Program-made: the position numbers and the translations under genes
Notes under the pieces: model-generated
What the model was told of the DNA's origin: nothing
Databases searched by the model: none
Seen by the model: only the letters and a program-made list of their open reading frames with translations
Assembly: GCA_900318145.1 (NCBI GenBank)
Contig: ONJM01000009.1
Location: 93,014-157,013 of the forward strand
Direction of reading: 5' to 3'
Origin: an uncultured Eubacteriales bacterium
Lineage (GTDB): Bacteria > Bacillota > Clostridia > Christensenellales > Aristaeellaceae
Length of the DNA stretch: 64,000 bases
Shown: positions 26,109 through 37,000 of the stretch, piece after piece
Position numbering within the stretch: position 1 is the first letter of the stretch
Layout: the number at the start of each line of letters is the position of its first letter

Positions 26109-27224
26109 GTGAAAATCGGCTGCGTCAGAGAAATCAAGAACAATGAATTCCGTGTCGGGTTGACTCCGGACAACGTCCGTGCCTATATTGCGGCCGGGCA
26201 TCATGTCTATATCGAAAAAAGCGCCGGCGTCGGCTCCGGCTTTTCGGACAACGAATATGTGGACGCGGGAGCGTCCCTCATCGACAACGCCGCAGATGTC
26301 TGGCACCTGGCGGATATGATGGTCAAGGTCAAGGAGCCGCTGGAAAGCGAGTATCCGCTCTTCCGGAGGGGTCTGATCCTGTATACCTATCTCCACCTTG
26401 CGGCGGACAAGCAGCAGATGGACGCCCTGCTGGCGGGCGGGGTCAATGCCGTGGCGTATGAAACCCTGCAGGAGAAGGATCGCTCCCTGCCCCTTCTCTC
26501 CCCCATGAGCCAGATCGCGGGCCGCCTCTCCATTCAGGAAGGCGCCAAGTACCTGGAAAAGAAATTCGGCGGCGAGGGCATTCTGCTGGCCGGTGTTCCC
26601 GGCACCCCGAAAGCCAACGTGGTCATCCTGGGCGGCGGCACCGTGGGCATGAACGCCTGCAAGATCGCCGTAGGCATGGGCGCCAACGTCACGATCCTGG
26701 ATATCAGCCTGAAGCGGCTGGAAGAGCTGGACAACATGTTCGGCGCCCATATCCAGACGCTGGTTTCCAACGACAGCAATGTGGAGCGCGTTCTGAAGGA
26801 CGCGGACCTGGTGATCGGTTCCGTGCTGATCCCCGGCGGCTCCACGCCCAAGCTTTTCAAGAAAAAGTACCTGCCTGAAATGAAAGACGGCGCCGTCTTT
26901 GTGGACGTCGCCATCGACCAGGGCGGCTGCGGCGAGGCTTCCCACGTCACCACCCATGATGATCCGGTATATACAGTGGACGGCGTGGTACACTACTGCG
27001 TCGGCAACATGCCCGGCGCCGTTCCGCGCACAAGCACCATCGCCCTCACCAACGCCACCGTCCGCTACGGGCTCGAGATCGCGTCCGCCGGTCTGGAAGC
27101 AGCCTGCCGCGGCAGCGAAGTCATTTGCTCCGGCGTCAATACCTATCTCGGCAAACTGACCAACCGGAATGTGGCCGCCGCCCACGGATATGAGTACTCC
27201 GACCTGCGGGAACTGATCGGCTGA
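26109..27224 (+). CDS. ald: Alanine dehydrogenase
   Basis: 371 residues, full length, opening with MKIGCVREIKNNE and showing the catalytic lysine and histidine regions (VKVKEP; the histidine of YLHLA) and the NAD-binding motif GGGTVGMNA. It reversibly converts alanine to pyruvate and ammonia with NAD. The stop TGA abuts the convergent hflX stop with no spacer, so no separate terminator exists between them. Confidence 0.95.
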   Translation: MKIGCVREIKNNEFRVGLTPDNVRAYIAAGHHVYIEKSAGVGSGFSDNEYVDAGASLIDNAADVWHLADMMVKVKEPLESEYPLFRRGLILYTYLHLAADKQQMDALLAGGVNAVAYETLQEKDRSLPLLSPMSQIAGRLSIQEGAKYLEKKFGGEGILLAGVPGTPKANVVILGGGTVGMNACKIAVGMGANVTILDISLKRLEELDNMFGAHIQTLVSNDSNVERVLKDADLVIGSVLIPGGSTPKLFKKKYLPEMKDGAVFVDVAIDQGGCGEASHVTTHDDPVYTVDGVVHYCVGNMPGAVPRTSTIALTNATVRYGLEIASAGLEAACRGSEVICSGVNTYLGKLTNRNVAAAHGYEYSDLRELIG

Positions 27225-29003
27225 TCACGCCTGACCGGGCCGGAAATCCTTCAGGATTTCCCCGCCGTGCTTCCGGATCATCCGGTCCACGTCCTCCCGC
27301 GCCACCATTGCGGTGATTTCCGTGCCGTTCTCCGTATGCTCCTCCGTGATTACCCGCCCCAGGGCGTGAATCTCCGACAGGATGCCGTACCGGCTGAACG
27401 GCACCGAAAAGGTCACCGGCGCGTAGGTTTCCTGCAGTGCCGCCGCAATCGCCGCCTTCAGGTCTTCCAGTCCCTCGCCGGTCTTTGCGGACACCATGAC
27501 CGCTCCGGGGAACGCCGGCGGCGGATCCGCGATGTCGCATTTATTGATGACTTCGATCCGTTTCTGATCCGCGGCCCCGAGTTCTTCCAGCACCTGTTCC
27601 ACCGTGTCATGCTGCGCGGCCATGTCCGGACTTGCCCCGTCGGAGACAATCACCAGCACGTCCGCCAGCGCCGCTTCCTCCAGCGTGGACCGGAAGGCGT
27701 CGACCAGCGTATGCGGCAGTTTCCGGATAAATCCCACCGTATCTGTCAGCAGGTACGGTGTTTTTTCTGCTGTTTCCATGCGCCTGGAAACTGCGTCCAG
27801 CGTGGCAAACAGCTGATCCTGCACATAGACGTCCGCTCCGGTCAGCGCGTTGAGCAATGTGGATTTTCCCGCGTTCGTATATCCCACCAGCGCCACGACG
27901 GGCACTTCGTTCCGCTCCCGGTTTTTGCGCCGGACGGAGCGCTGCTTTTCAAGTTCGTCCAGGCGCCGGCGCAGCTCCGTCATCCGCTCCCGGATCCGGC
28001 GGCGGCTCATTTCCAGCTTGCTTTCGCCGGGGCCCCGGGTACCGATACCGCCGGCCAGCCGGCTCAGCACCGTCCCCATGCCGATCAGCCTTGCGGACCG
28101 GTACTGCAGCTGGGCCAGTTCCACCTGCAGCTTGCCCTCCGCGCTGGCAGCCCGCTGGGCAAAGATATCAAGAATCAGCGTGGTCCGGTCGATTACCTTG
28201 ACCCGCAGAATCTCCTCCAGGTTCCGGACCTGCATTCCCGTCAGTTCCTCGTCAAAAATGCATACGTCGGCTTCCAGCGCCTGGCAGTCCCTTGCCAGTT
28301 CCTCCGCCCGGCCCTTTCCGATGTACAGTGCGCCGTCCGGTTTGTCCCGCTTCTGGAGGAAAATGCCGGCCACCTCCGCTCCCGCGGTTTCGGCGAGCCG
28401 TTTCAGTTCCTCCAGGGATTCGCGGCTTTCAATGCCCATCAGCACCGCCTTTTCACGTTCCGCGGAAAGCGTCTTCGCCTCCTCCCGGCCCACCAGGGAA
28501 TCGCTGATCTCAATCTGGCTTATCCATTCCGTGTCCGGAACTTTATACCAGCGAACCGGTTCATCCATAATCAGGCTTTCCTTTTCTCCCAGAAAAGCGG
28601 TCTGAACAAAGGTCGGCTCACCGTCCCGGACTCCGACGGCAGTCATGGCGTCATACCGGAAGATTTTCAGCGCGCTCAGATCCACGTCGCTCAGCCGGCC
28701 GTCGCCGTCCGGATGCGTATGCACGCAGCGCACGCGGCTCAGCCGGTTCGCGTTGCGCCGCAGCCTGTAATCCGTCAGTTCCACGTCGCAGTCCGTGCCC
28801 ACCGCAACGTTCACAATCTCGCCGTCCCGGGTAATGTACACGGCGATTTCCCGGTTCAGCGCGCACGAGCACTCCGCCAGAAGCTTCATCAGCTCCCGCG
28901 GAAGAAAGGCGTCCTCCTCCGTCTCAAAGCTGTACAGGCTGTCCAGCCTGGCCAGCATGGCGTCCCGGATGCCTTCGGTGTTTCCGTTAACCTGATATTT
29001 CAT
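27225..29003 (-). CDS. hflX: GTPase HflX with N-terminal JAMM-like domain
   Basis: 592 residues; HflX usually has about 420. The C-terminal two-thirds is standard: an N-terminal HflX domain with GKGRAEELA, then a G domain with the P-loop [14 protein letters not shown] and NKCD. It is a ribosome-associated GTPase. The extra N-terminal 180 residues contain H95-T-H97-P, S105 and D108, spaced exactly as HxHPx6SxxD of JAMM/MPN metalloproteases, with E52 as candidate catalytic glutamate. It is the last gene of the rsmA-dut-GNAT/manA-hflX operon. Whether the JAMM domain is active is unknown. Confidence 0.9.
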   Translation of the reverse strand: MKYQVNGNTEGIRDAMLARLDSLYSFETEEDAFLPRELMKLLAECSCALNREIAVYITRDGEIVNVAVGTDCDVELTDYRLRRNANRLSRVRCVHTHPDGDGRLSDVDLSALKIFRYDAMTAVGVRDGEPTFVQTAFLGEKESLIMDEPVRWYKVPDTEWISQIEISDSLVGREEAKTLSAEREKAVLMGIESRESLEELKRLAETAGAEVAGIFLQKRDKPDGALYIGKGRAEELARDCQALEADVCIFDEELTGMQVRNLEEILRVKVIDRTTLILDIFAQRAASAEGKLQVELAQLQYRSARLIGMGTVLSRLAGGIGTRGPGESKLEMSRRRIRERMTELRRRLDELEKQRSVRRKNRERNEVPVVALVGYTNAGKSTLLNALTGADVYVQDQLFATLDAVSRRMETAEKTPYLLTDTVGFIRKLPHTLVDAFRSTLEEAALADVLVIVSDGASPDMAAQHDTVEQVLEELGAADQKRIEVINKCDIADPPPAFPGAVMVSAKTGEGLEDLKAAIAAALQETYAPVTFSVPFSRYGILSEIHALGRVITEEHTENGTEITAMVAREDVDRMIRKHGGEILKDFRPGQA

Positions 29004-29016
29004 GCGATTCCTTTCC

Positions 29017-30474
29017 TTATCCGTTCGGCATCGCCAGCGCGGCGGATCCGCCGCCCTGCAGATGCATGGCCGGCGCGCTCTTCGGCAGCAGGAAGGTCTC
29101 GCCTTCCCGCAGCGCCATCCGGCCGTTTTCCCACTCCAGCGTCAGTTTTCCCTGCAGCGCGGTCAGCAGGCCGAATTCCCTGACCTCCGGCAGGCGCTCC
29201 GCCCCGCCGCACCGGATCACGTCCAGCGTAAATCTTTCTTCGTTCACAACCCGGTGAATACCGCAGGTCTCCGGCACCCGCACCGGCAGTGGAGCAAAGT
29301 TCAGGTCCGCTACGTCCAGCGCTTTGTCCAGATGCAGCTCCCGCCCTCTTCCGGCCGCATCCTTCCGGTCCCAGTCATAGAACCGGTATGTAAGGTCGGA
29401 GGATTCCTGTATCTCGTACAGCAGGATTCCCGCGCCGATTGCATGGATGCATCCCGCCGGAATGTCGCATACGTCTCCCGGCCTGACACGGACCCTGCGC
29501 AGCAGGGGTTCGACTTCCTTTCCCTTCTCGCAGGCTTCCCGCAGCTCCCGCAGTCCGGTTCCCGGCTTCAGCCCGTATACAAGCTCGCTGCCTTCCGGTG
29601 CTTCCAGCACCAGCCATGCCTCGCTCTTTCCCAGCTTGCCGTGCTCATTGGCAGCCGCGTATGCGTCTCCGGGGTGTACCTGTACGCTCAGCTGTTCCCG
29701 GGCGTCAATCAGCTTCAGCAGCAGCGGAAACTGCCTGTCCGCGTATTTTCCGGCCAGCTTTTCCCCGAATTCGCGGACCAGGTCCGGCAGCTTCCGGCCC
29801 ATCGGGTCCGTGCTTTCCTTTCCTGGAATGCAGCTGGCCTCCATGCTTTCTCCGGTGCGCGGATCCGCGCAGTTCTTGCCGTAACGTTCCCGCAGCTTTT
29901 CCCCGCCCCAGGGCGTTTCCGCGCCGCAGCGGAATGCGGGAATCATCCGGACAGGCCACAGCGGCGCTTCCGGAGTCAGCGCTTTGTCAAAGGCGATATT
30001 GTCCCCGGGAACCTCTGCCCAGTGCAGCCGGCCGCAGCGCCGGAAACCCTGCTTTTCATAGAAGCGGATCGCCGGCAGATTTCCTTCCGCTGTGTCGCAG
30101 CGGATACAGTCGCACCCGCCGTCCCGCAGCAGCCGCTGTATTTCCTCCAGCATAAGCCTGCCCAGTCCCGTACGCTGCGCGGAAGGATCCACCGCCAGCC
30201 GGTGAAAGCTTCCGGGATGTACGCCGCAGGTCCAGGAAAGCGCGTCATACGCTTCTTCCTGCCCGAAGGTGATCCCTGCCGCCGCCGCTATGGCGCCGCC
30301 GCTGCGCAGACAATACTGGTTTCCGTTTTCCACGTCCCTGCGGATCATTTCCGCGGTGGGGTACAATCCCCAGTGCCAGTGGCGGATCCCGTCCTTTTCC
30401 ATCCTTTCCGCGGTACGCTGATAAAACAGAAGCAGCTCCTCCAGGTCCTTCCCGGTCGCGCGGATAATCTCCAT
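29017..30474 (-). CDS. GNAT acetyltransferase fused to class I mannose-6-phosphate isomerase
   Basis: 485 residues from the ATG at 30474, with AAAGGAGAG upstream. Residues 1-150 are a GNAT domain ([19 protein letters not shown] acetyl-CoA loop, FYEKQGF end). From about 170 the sequence is a cupin-type phosphomannose isomerase: zinc-binding QVHPGD, the KSEAWLVL segment, and IPAGCIHAI. The isomerase interconverts mannose-6-phosphate and fructose-6-phosphate for GDP-mannose or catabolism; the GNAT substrate is unknown. The two are one continuous frame without a stop. It lies between dut and hflX in an otherwise housekeeping operon. Confidence 0.85.
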   Translation of the reverse strand: MEIIRATGKDLEELLLFYQRTAERMEKDGIRHWHWGLYPTAEMIRRDVENGNQYCLRSGGAIAAAAGITFGQEEAYDALSWTCGVHPGSFHRLAVDPSAQRTGLGRLMLEEIQRLLRDGGCDCIRCDTAEGNLPAIRFYEKQGFRRCGRLHWAEVPGDNIAFDKALTPEAPLWPVRMIPAFRCGAETPWGGEKLRERYGKNCADPRTGESMEASCIPGKESTDPMGRKLPDLVREFGEKLAGKYADRQFPLLLKLIDAREQLSVQVHPGDAYAAANEHGKLGKSEAWLVLEAPEGSELVYGLKPGTGLRELREACEKGKEVEPLLRRVRVRPGDVCDIPAGCIHAIGAGILLYEIQESSDLTYRFYDWDRKDAAGRGRELHLDKALDVADLNFAPLPVRVPETCGIHRVVNEERFTLDVIRCGGAERLPEVREFGLLTALQGKLTLEWENGRMALREGETFLLPKSAPAMHLQGGGSAALAMPNG

Positions 30475-30487
30475 CTCTTTCTCTCCT

Positions 30488-30973
30488 TTATTTTCCGGTG
30501 GATCCGAATCCCCCGGAACGCTCTGTGAACTCACTGTCCTCCTCCGCGGTTCCGTAGGGCAGAAAAACCCCCTGGCAGAACCGTTCCCCGCGCCCGATCG
30601 TTACCGGTGCGTCCGACGGGTTCCGGAGTTTTACCATGATGTGCCCTTCATTCTTCGCGAAGGCATAATCGCTGTCAATGATGCCGGCGGTATTGCTCAG
30701 CCGGATCCCTGTCCTGATACCCAGGGAGCTCCGGGGGAAAAGCATCAGCACCCATCCCGGCTCCATCTCCGCCCGGATCCCCGTATGGATCAGCGCGCTG
30801 CCGCCCGCGGGGATCACCGTCTCCGCAGGGGCGGTAAAATCGTAGCCCGCGCTCCCGGCGGTTGCCCGGCGCGGAAGCGGAATCTCTTCCAGCGGAATCG
30901 CGTCCGCCGCCCTGTCACCCATGGCTTCCTTCCATTGTTCCGGGGATATATGCCCGAATCTTGCGATACTCAT
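30488..30973 (-). CDS. dut: Deoxyuridine 5'-triphosphate nucleotidohydrolase
   Basis: 161 residues, trimeric dUTPase size. The five motifs are readable: AGYDF, PRSSLGIRTG, NTAGIIDSDY, GERFCQG and the C-terminal RSGGFGSTG loop. It hydrolyses dUTP to dUMP, keeping uracil out of DNA. The start overlaps the rsmA stop by ATGA, so translation is coupled. About 20 extra N-terminal residues precede the usual motif 1. Confidence 0.93.
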   Translation of the reverse strand: MSIARFGHISPEQWKEAMGDRAADAIPLEEIPLPRRATAGSAGYDFTAPAETVIPAGGSALIHTGIRAEMEPGWVLMLFPRSSLGIRTGIRLSNTAGIIDSDYAFAKNEGHIMVKLRNPSDAPVTIGRGERFCQGVFLPYGTAEEDSEFTERSGGFGSTGK

Positions 30974-31851
30974 CCGTTCCTGCCTCCCTGTGCCCCGGCG
31001 CTGCCTGCTTCCAGCCGCCGGCCGCTGTAAATCGTATCCGCCAGCCGGCCCAGCTCCTCCAGGGTCAGCTTCTCGCCGCGGATCATCGGATCGATGCCCG
31101 CCTGCTCCAGCCAGCCCTCCGCTTCCTGCCGTTCCGTCCGGAACACGGCGCAAAGGCTGTTCAGCAGGGTCTTGCGCCGCAGCGCGAAAGCGGCGTTCAC
31201 CGTACGGAAAAACATTTCCTCACTGCGCACCTTCACCGCCGGTTCCGCCCGCAGCGGCAGAACCACGAAGGTGCTGTCCACCTTCGGCGGCGGTGTAAAG
31301 CATTCCGCCGGAACCTCCATAGCCCGCCGCGGTTCGCACATGTACCGGCAGCGCACCGCCAGAGGTCCCCATCCTTCCCCGCCCGGGGAGGACAGAATCT
31401 TGTCCGCCACTTCCTTCTGCACCATCAGGGCAAGCCGGCTGACGGGAAGGCCGCATGTCAGCAGCCGCTGAATCAGCGGCGTTGTGATATAGTACGGAAT
31501 ATTTGCAACCACGGCAAACGGTTTCCGAAGTCCCTCCGTCACCTTCCGAAGATCCAGCTCCATGATGTCGCCCTGAACGGCGTGCCAGTTCTTTTCCCCG
31601 GCCAGGAACGCCTCCAGCAGCGGGATCAGGCGTCCATCCAGCTCCACGCTCACCACCTGGTGCGCCGCCGCGCAAAGATGCTTCGTCAGGCTGCCGCACC
31701 CCGGGCCGATCTCCAGCACGTCCTCCGTATCCGTCACGCCGGCCGCCTCTGTCAGCGCCGCCAGCAGCCCGTCGTCGTAGATGAAGTTCTGCCCCAGCGA
31801 CTGTTTGTACCGCAGATTGCTTTCCCGGATCCGTTCCTTCGTCTTGCTCAT
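30970..31851 (-). CDS. rsmA: 16S rRNA dimethyladenosine transferase RsmA (KsgA)
   Basis: 293 residues. The SAM-binding EIGPGCGSLTKHL, the NIPYYITTP motif that contacts the target adenines, and an early QNFIYD segment define KsgA. It dimethylates two adjacent adenines near the 3' end of 16S rRNA. First gene of the minus-strand operon rsmA-dut-GNAT/manA-hflX; a ribosome site GAGGGG precedes the ATG. Confidence 0.95.
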   Translation of the reverse strand: MSKTKERIRESNLRYKQSLGQNFIYDDGLLAALTEAAGVTDTEDVLEIGPGCGSLTKHLCAAAHQVVSVELDGRLIPLLEAFLAGEKNWHAVQGDIMELDLRKVTEGLRKPFAVVANIPYYITTPLIQRLLTCGLPVSRLALMVQKEVADKILSSPGGEGWGPLAVRCRYMCEPRRAMEVPAECFTPPPKVDSTFVVLPLRAEPAVKVRSEEMFFRTVNAAFALRRKTLLNSLCAVFRTERQEAEGWLEQAGIDPMIRGEKLTLEELGRLADTIYSGRRLEAGSAGAQGGRNG

Positions 31852-31879
31852 GGTTCCCCTCTGACAATTTTTTCATCGT

Positions 31880-31908
31880 ATTGTATCATCTATGAAGCGG
31901 CAGGGCAA
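31880..31908 (-). promoter_or_regulatory. Promoter for the rsmA operon
   Basis: Minus strand: TTGCCC (31903-31908), 17-base spacer, TACAAT (31880-31885), about 30 bases before the rsmA start. Confidence 0.6.
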
Positions 31909-31942
31909 GCCGTTTCCCGCACTGCAGCGTTCCGCCCGGCCA

Positions 31943-31972
31943 TTGACGGTTTCCGTCTCCGGATGGTATACT
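31943..31972 (+). promoter_or_regulatory. Promoter for the second NAGPA/Lgt-like pair
   Basis: TTGACG at 31943-31948, 18-base spacer, TATACT at 31967-31972, about 80 bases before the NAGPA gene start. Divergent from the rsmA promoter. Confidence 0.6.
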
Positions 31973-32053
31973 TCGGTGGGTTTTCCCGGCGTTCCGGGCG
32001 AAGGACGGTTCCGCGCCGATCTTCAGTGACAAACAGTTCTGTCGAGGTTTCAG

Positions 32054-33013
32054 ATGATGCGAAAAATCCTGTGTGCCCTGTGTCTTCTCTCCGTTTTCCT
32101 GCTTGTCTTCACCGCGTCCGCGGAGCAGGACGGTATCACTGTAAAGGAGGAGGACGGCGGCGAATTCCGGCCGCTTCCCGTCAGTCTGGAGGGCGGTTCT
32201 CCTCTGCCCTTCACCTATAAATACAATCAGAAGCTCTCTTTTTATGAGGATCCCACCATCCGGGTGGACCGTTATCGGGTAGACCATTCCGAATGGGGTG
32301 TCACTTACTGGTACGCGGACATTACCATCCGGGATCCTTCCCAGATCCGTACGGCCGCCGCCGATGAAAACACTCCTTTTACCGGCTCCGCCATGGTGCC
32401 CGGCACAGTGATCGCGAAACGGAAAAAAGCGGTGCTGGCCGTCGACGGAGACTACTGCGCCTCCTTCTCGGGGCAGAAGCCTCCGAATTATATTCTCCGG
32501 CAGGGCACCGTTTACCGGGATATCGTTACGCCCAACCTGGAAATCCTGCTGATCGATGAGGATGGGGACTTCCATGTCGTCCGTCCCGCCGGCACGGATC
32601 TGGAAACGCTGGACAAGACCACCGTGGACGGGAAAAAGGTCATCAACGCCCTGCAGTTCGGCCCCGCTCTTGTGCTGAACGGGGAGCCCGTTCCGGATGA
32701 GGTGGTCCTGGATTACGACCGCTCCCCGACATATTCCGAACCGGACCGCCGCGCGCAGCGCATGTGCATCTGCCAGATTGATAAACTGCGCTACAGGGCT
32801 GTCAGCTGCGCGAACTACGGTACGGATCTTGCCACTTTCCGGGATCTGGTGATGTCCCTGGGCCCTGTTCAGACCGCGTATATGCTCGACGGCGGAGAAT
32901 CCTCCCAGATGGTTTTTCTCGGCCACCGCATCAATACGCCCAACTCCTCCAACGGAAAGGACCGCGGCCTTACAGACGCGATCTATTTCGCCAGCGCCTG
33001 GTTTACTGACTGA
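32054..33013 (+). CDS. Secreted NAGPA-domain phosphodiester glycosidase, paralogue 2
   Basis: 319 residues. Signal peptide (about 1-23, ending TASAEQ) then a single NAGPA domain with LAVDGDYC, GPALVLNGEPV and LDGGESSQM motifs. It is close in sequence to the protein at 14054-14989, sharing the YEDPTI, QIRTAAAD and GDFHV segments, so the two are recent paralogues. The Lgt-like gene follows 22 bases later on the same strand. Role inferred: cleaving sugar-phosphodiester links outside the cell. The exact substrate is unknown. Confidence 0.86.
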   Translation: MMRKILCALCLLSVFLLVFTASAEQDGITVKEEDGGEFRPLPVSLEGGSPLPFTYKYNQKLSFYEDPTIRVDRYRVDHSEWGVTYWYADITIRDPSQIRTAAADENTPFTGSAMVPGTVIAKRKKAVLAVDGDYCASFSGQKPPNYILRQGTVYRDIVTPNLEILLIDEDGDFHVVRPAGTDLETLDKTTVDGKKVINALQFGPALVLNGEPVPDEVVLDYDRSPTYSEPDRRAQRMCICQIDKLRYRAVSCANYGTDLATFRDLVMSLGPVQTAYMLDGGESSQMVFLGHRINTPNSSNGKDRGLTDAIYFASAWFTD

Positions 33014-33035
33014 TCTGATACGGAGACACGCGTTT

Positions 33036-33962
33036 ATGGAAGTACGCCTTGTACCTTACCTGATTTTTACCGGATGCAGTGCGGCCGCCTGCATCCTCTG
33101 GTTTTTCCTTGCGGACCGGCAGCGCCGCCCGGACGGAAAATCCCTGTCCCTCAGCCTGCTGATCCTGCTGCTGGGCGTGCTGTCCGGCGCGGCCTGCGCC
33201 CGCCTTGTCTGGGTCCTTTTCCGGATCATGATGCGCCCGCCGCTTTTCGCCCTGCCCGTAGAGGAACTCTCGTATTACGGCGGGGTCGCCGGAGTGATCC
33301 TGGCTGTAGCCGCGGCGGCGCGCGTCTGCGGGCGCGGCCCCCGGGAAACCCTGAACACCTTCGTGCCCGCGGGCGCTTTCCTGGCGGCAATGTTCCGCTT
33401 TGCGGAAGGCTTCCTCGGCACGCTCGGTTTCGGCACCTATCTGGAGGAAGGAATCTTCTTCCCCGTCACGGTTGAAATCGTCTGGGATGAATACTTCAGT
33501 GAATATTACATCGCGGTTTTTATGCTGGAAGGATTCCTTGGCCTCGCTGCCATGGTATTCGCGCTCCTGCGCGCAAAGGACCGGAACCGCTGGATCCGTA
33601 CGCTGTTCTATCTCTGCCTTCCGCAGGTTCTCTGTGAAAGCCTCCGGATCCAGTCCATCCGCTGGCTCTTTATCCGTGCGGAACAGCTGGTCTGCTTTCT
33701 CCTGTGCGAAGGTGTGCTTGTGTGGTACGCGCTGCGCCGCGGCCCGCGCGGCCTTCGTTCCTGGTTTCCCGCGCTTACGGGGCTCCTCGTCTGCGGGCTG
33801 GTGATTGCCGTCGAATTTGCCCTGGACGGAAAAATCACCGTCGGCGGCCAGGGGCTTTCCCCCTGGCTGCTGTATGCGCTCATGGCCGCCGGCCTTTGCG
33901 CTATGGCCGCCGCCGAGCACTGCGCGCACGGCACGGACAGCCGGGCTGTCTCAGGCCGCTGA
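33036..33962 (+). CDS. Lgt-like integral membrane protein, paralogue 2
   Basis: 308 residues, mainly membrane helices. It shares with the 13116 protein the EELSYYGGVAGV block (about residues 76-87), the FVPAGA-RFAEGF block with the Lgt-type arginine, and an EYYIAVFMLEG helix at the place of the LYE helix of Lgt. The start is ATG at 33036 with a GGAG ribosome site at about 33021. Co-directional and 22 bases behind a NAGPA gene. It keeps the general Lgt plan but not the conserved asparagine, so it is unlikely to be the housekeeping lipoprotein enzyme. Confidence 0.72.
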   Translation: MEVRLVPYLIFTGCSAAACILWFFLADRQRRPDGKSLSLSLLILLLGVLSGAACARLVWVLFRIMMRPPLFALPVEELSYYGGVAGVILAVAAAARVCGRGPRETLNTFVPAGAFLAAMFRFAEGFLGTLGFGTYLEEGIFFPVTVEIVWDEYFSEYYIAVFMLEGFLGLAAMVFALLRAKDRNRWIRTLFYLCLPQVLCESLRIQSIRWLFIRAEQLVCFLLCEGVLVWYALRRGPRGLRSWFPALTGLLVCGLVIAVEFALDGKITVGGQGLSPWLLYALMAAGLCAMAAAEHCAHGTDSRAVSGR

Positions 33963-33993
33963 CTGCCGGCTGCCGGACGCCGGACGGAATTGA

Positions 33994-34029
33994 AAAAGGG
34001 GATTGCCGCTTATGCGGCAATCCCCTTTT
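33994..34029. terminator. Bidirectional terminator between Lgt-like 2 and nifJ
   Basis: Perfect 12-bp stem (33998-34009 with 34014-34025) and TTAT loop, with AAAA before and TTTT after, extending the pairing to 16 bp. Confidence 0.9.
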
Positions 34030-34040
34030 CAGTTGGTTTC

Positions 34041-37000
34041 TTATGCCTGTCCGGCCAGTTTCTTGTAGGATTCGAGGCGGAACTTGGCATCTTCCTCCTG
34101 CTGCACGAACAGCTTCGCCGCAGCATCCGGGAACTGCTGGGCCAGCGCGGTGTAACGCACTTCGCCCTTCAGGAATTCCTGGTAATCGCCGGTGGGATCC
34201 TTGCTGTCGATCGTCATCGGCTTCTCCAGGGTCGGGTTGTAGCGGTACAGCTGCCAGTAACCGCAGTCCACTGCCCTCTTGATTTCCGCCTGGGCCTTGC
34301 CCATGCCGCCCTTGGCCTTCAGGCCGTGGTTGATGCAGGGCGCGTAGGCGATGATCAGGCTGGGTCCGTCATAGGCTTCCGCTTCCAGCATGGCCTTGAT
34401 AACCTGCTGCGGGTTGCTCATGGCGACCTGCGCCACGTACACGTAACCGTAGCTCATAGCCATCATGCCCAGGTCCTTTTTCTTGGTCCGCTTGCCGGCC
34501 GCGGCGAACTTGGCCACGGAACCGGTGGGCGTCGACTTGGAGGCCTGGCCGCCGGTGTTGGAGTACACTTCGGTATCCAGTACGAGGATGTTCACATCCT
34601 GGTTCTGCGCCAGTACGTGGTCCACGCCGCCGTATCCGATGTCGTATGCCCATCCGTCGCCGCCGAAGATCCAGATGCTCTTCTTGGTCAGCAGATCCTT
34701 GTTGGCCAGGATATATTCACGGCGTTCGCAGCCCTTCTTGTCGGCCTGCGCTTCCAGCGCGGCAACCAGCTTTTCGCCGGCGGCGCGGGAGCCTTCCGCG
34801 TCGTTCATGTTCTCGAGCCATTCCTTCGCGGCCGCGACCACTTCTTCAACCTTGCCCACCTCGGTGACCTCGCGGATCACGTCAGCCAGCTTGGCGCGGC
34901 GCTGCTGGGTAGCCAGGTTCATGCCGAAGCCGAACTCCGCGTTGTCTTCAAACAGGCTGTTGGACCAGGCGGGACCGAAGCCCTTCTCATTCGTGGTATA
35001 GGGGCAGGTCGGAGCGCTGCCGCCGTAGATGGAAGAGCAGCCCGTCGCGTTGGCGATCATCATCCGGTCGCCGAACAGCTGGGTAACCAGCTTGACGTAG
35101 GGCGTCTCGCCGCAGCCGGCGCAGGCGCCGCTGAACTCGAACAGGGGCTTCAGAGCCTGGCTGTTCTTCACGGAGTTCTTGTTCTCCAGCTTGATTTCCG
35201 GAACGGTCATGGCGAACTCCCAGTTCGCTTCTTCCTTCCGCTGGCTGTCCAGGGGCTTCATGACCAGCGCCTTCTGGGTGGGATCGTCCTTCTTCTTGCC
35301 CAGGCAGACGTCAACGCAGTTGCCGCAGCCGGTACAGTCGAGCGGAGATACCTGCACGCGCAGCTTCATGCCGGCGAATTCCTTGCCGATGCCGTTCTTG
35401 GTTACATAGCCTTCCGGTACTTCCATATCGGCGGGGCTGTAGATCGTGCGGATGGCGGCGTGCGGGCACACCACGGAGCACATGCCGCAGCTCACGCAGA
35501 TGTCGGGCTGCCACTCGGGCACGGTCACGGCGATGCCGCGCTTTTCGAACTTTGTGGTGCCGGTGGGCACGATACCGCGGGGATCCATCTTGCTCACGGG
35601 CAGCTTGTTGCCTTCCTGAGCCAGAATCGGCGCGACGAATTCATCGAAGTAGGGGGTGGTTCCCGGAACCTTGGCGGGTACGGCGCCTTCCGTGGTGGTC
35701 GCCCAGTCGGCGGGAATGTCGACCTTGACCAGACCGGTCAGGGCTGCGTCGATCGCGGCAAAGTTCATGTTCACGACGTCCTGGCCCTTCTTGCCGTAGG
35801 AAGCCACAACCTTTTCCTTCATGTACTTGTCGGCATCCTCATAGGGAATGATGTCCGCCAGCTTGAAGAAGGCTGCCTGCATGGTGGTGTTGGTGCGTCC
35901 GCCCATGCCGACCTTGCGGGCCAGGTCAATGGCGTTGATGATGTAGAATTTCGCGTGCTTGGCCGCCAGCTTGTTCTTCATGGAGGCGGGCAGGCGCTCG
36001 TCCAGCTCCTTCACGTCCCACTGGCAGTTCAGCAGGAAGGTGCCGCCGTCACGCAGCGGGGAAACCATGTCGTACATGGTCACGTACGCCGGGTTAGAGC
36101 AGCTGATGAAGTCGGCCACGTCGATCAGGTAGGGGCTCTGGATCGGAGTGTCGCCGAAGCGCAAGTGGGAAACGGTCAGGCCGCCGCTCTTCTTGGAATC
36201 ATAGAAGAAGTAGGCCTGCGCGTATTTGTCGGTGTGGTCGCCGATAATCTTGATGCTGTTCTTGTTGGCGCCGACGGTACCGTCGCTGCCCAGGCCGTAG
36301 AACATGCAGGCGCTGGTGCCGGCGGGAGCGGCCGCGAAGGTCTCGCCCAGTTTCAGGCTGGTGTTGCTCACATCGTCGTCAATGCCGACGGTGAAGTGGT
36401 TCTTCATTTCGCCGTCCAGGTTGGCGAACACGGCCTTCACCATGGTGGGGGTGAATTCCTTGCTGCCCAGGCCGTAACGGCCGCCCACGACCTTGATGTC
36501 GCTGCGTCCGGCTTCCGCCAGGGCGGATACGATATCCAGGTACAGAGGCTCGCCCAGGGATCCGGATTCCTTCGTCCGGTCCAGAACGGCGATCTTCTTC
36601 ACGGTCTTCGGAAGCACCTTCATCAGGTATTCCACGGAGAAGGGACGGTACAGATGGCACTTCACAACGCCGACCTTTTCGCCGCTCTCGAGCATCTTGT
36701 TCACGGTTTCGTGCGCGACGTCGCAGCTGGAGCCCATGGAGATGATGACTTTTTCAGCGTCCGGAGCGCCGTCATACTGGAAGGGCTTGTAGACGCGGCC
36801 GGTCAGCTTCGCCACTTCGTCCATGCACTCTTCAACGATGGCGGGCACGGCTTTGTAGAAGTTGTTGGCGGCTTCACGTCCCTGGAAGTAGATATCGCTG
36901 TTCTGCGCGGTACCTGCCTGATGGGGATGTTCGGGGTTCAGGGCGCGGGCGCGGAACTCCTCAATCTTGTCCCACGGCACCAGGGCCTTGATCTCTTCAT

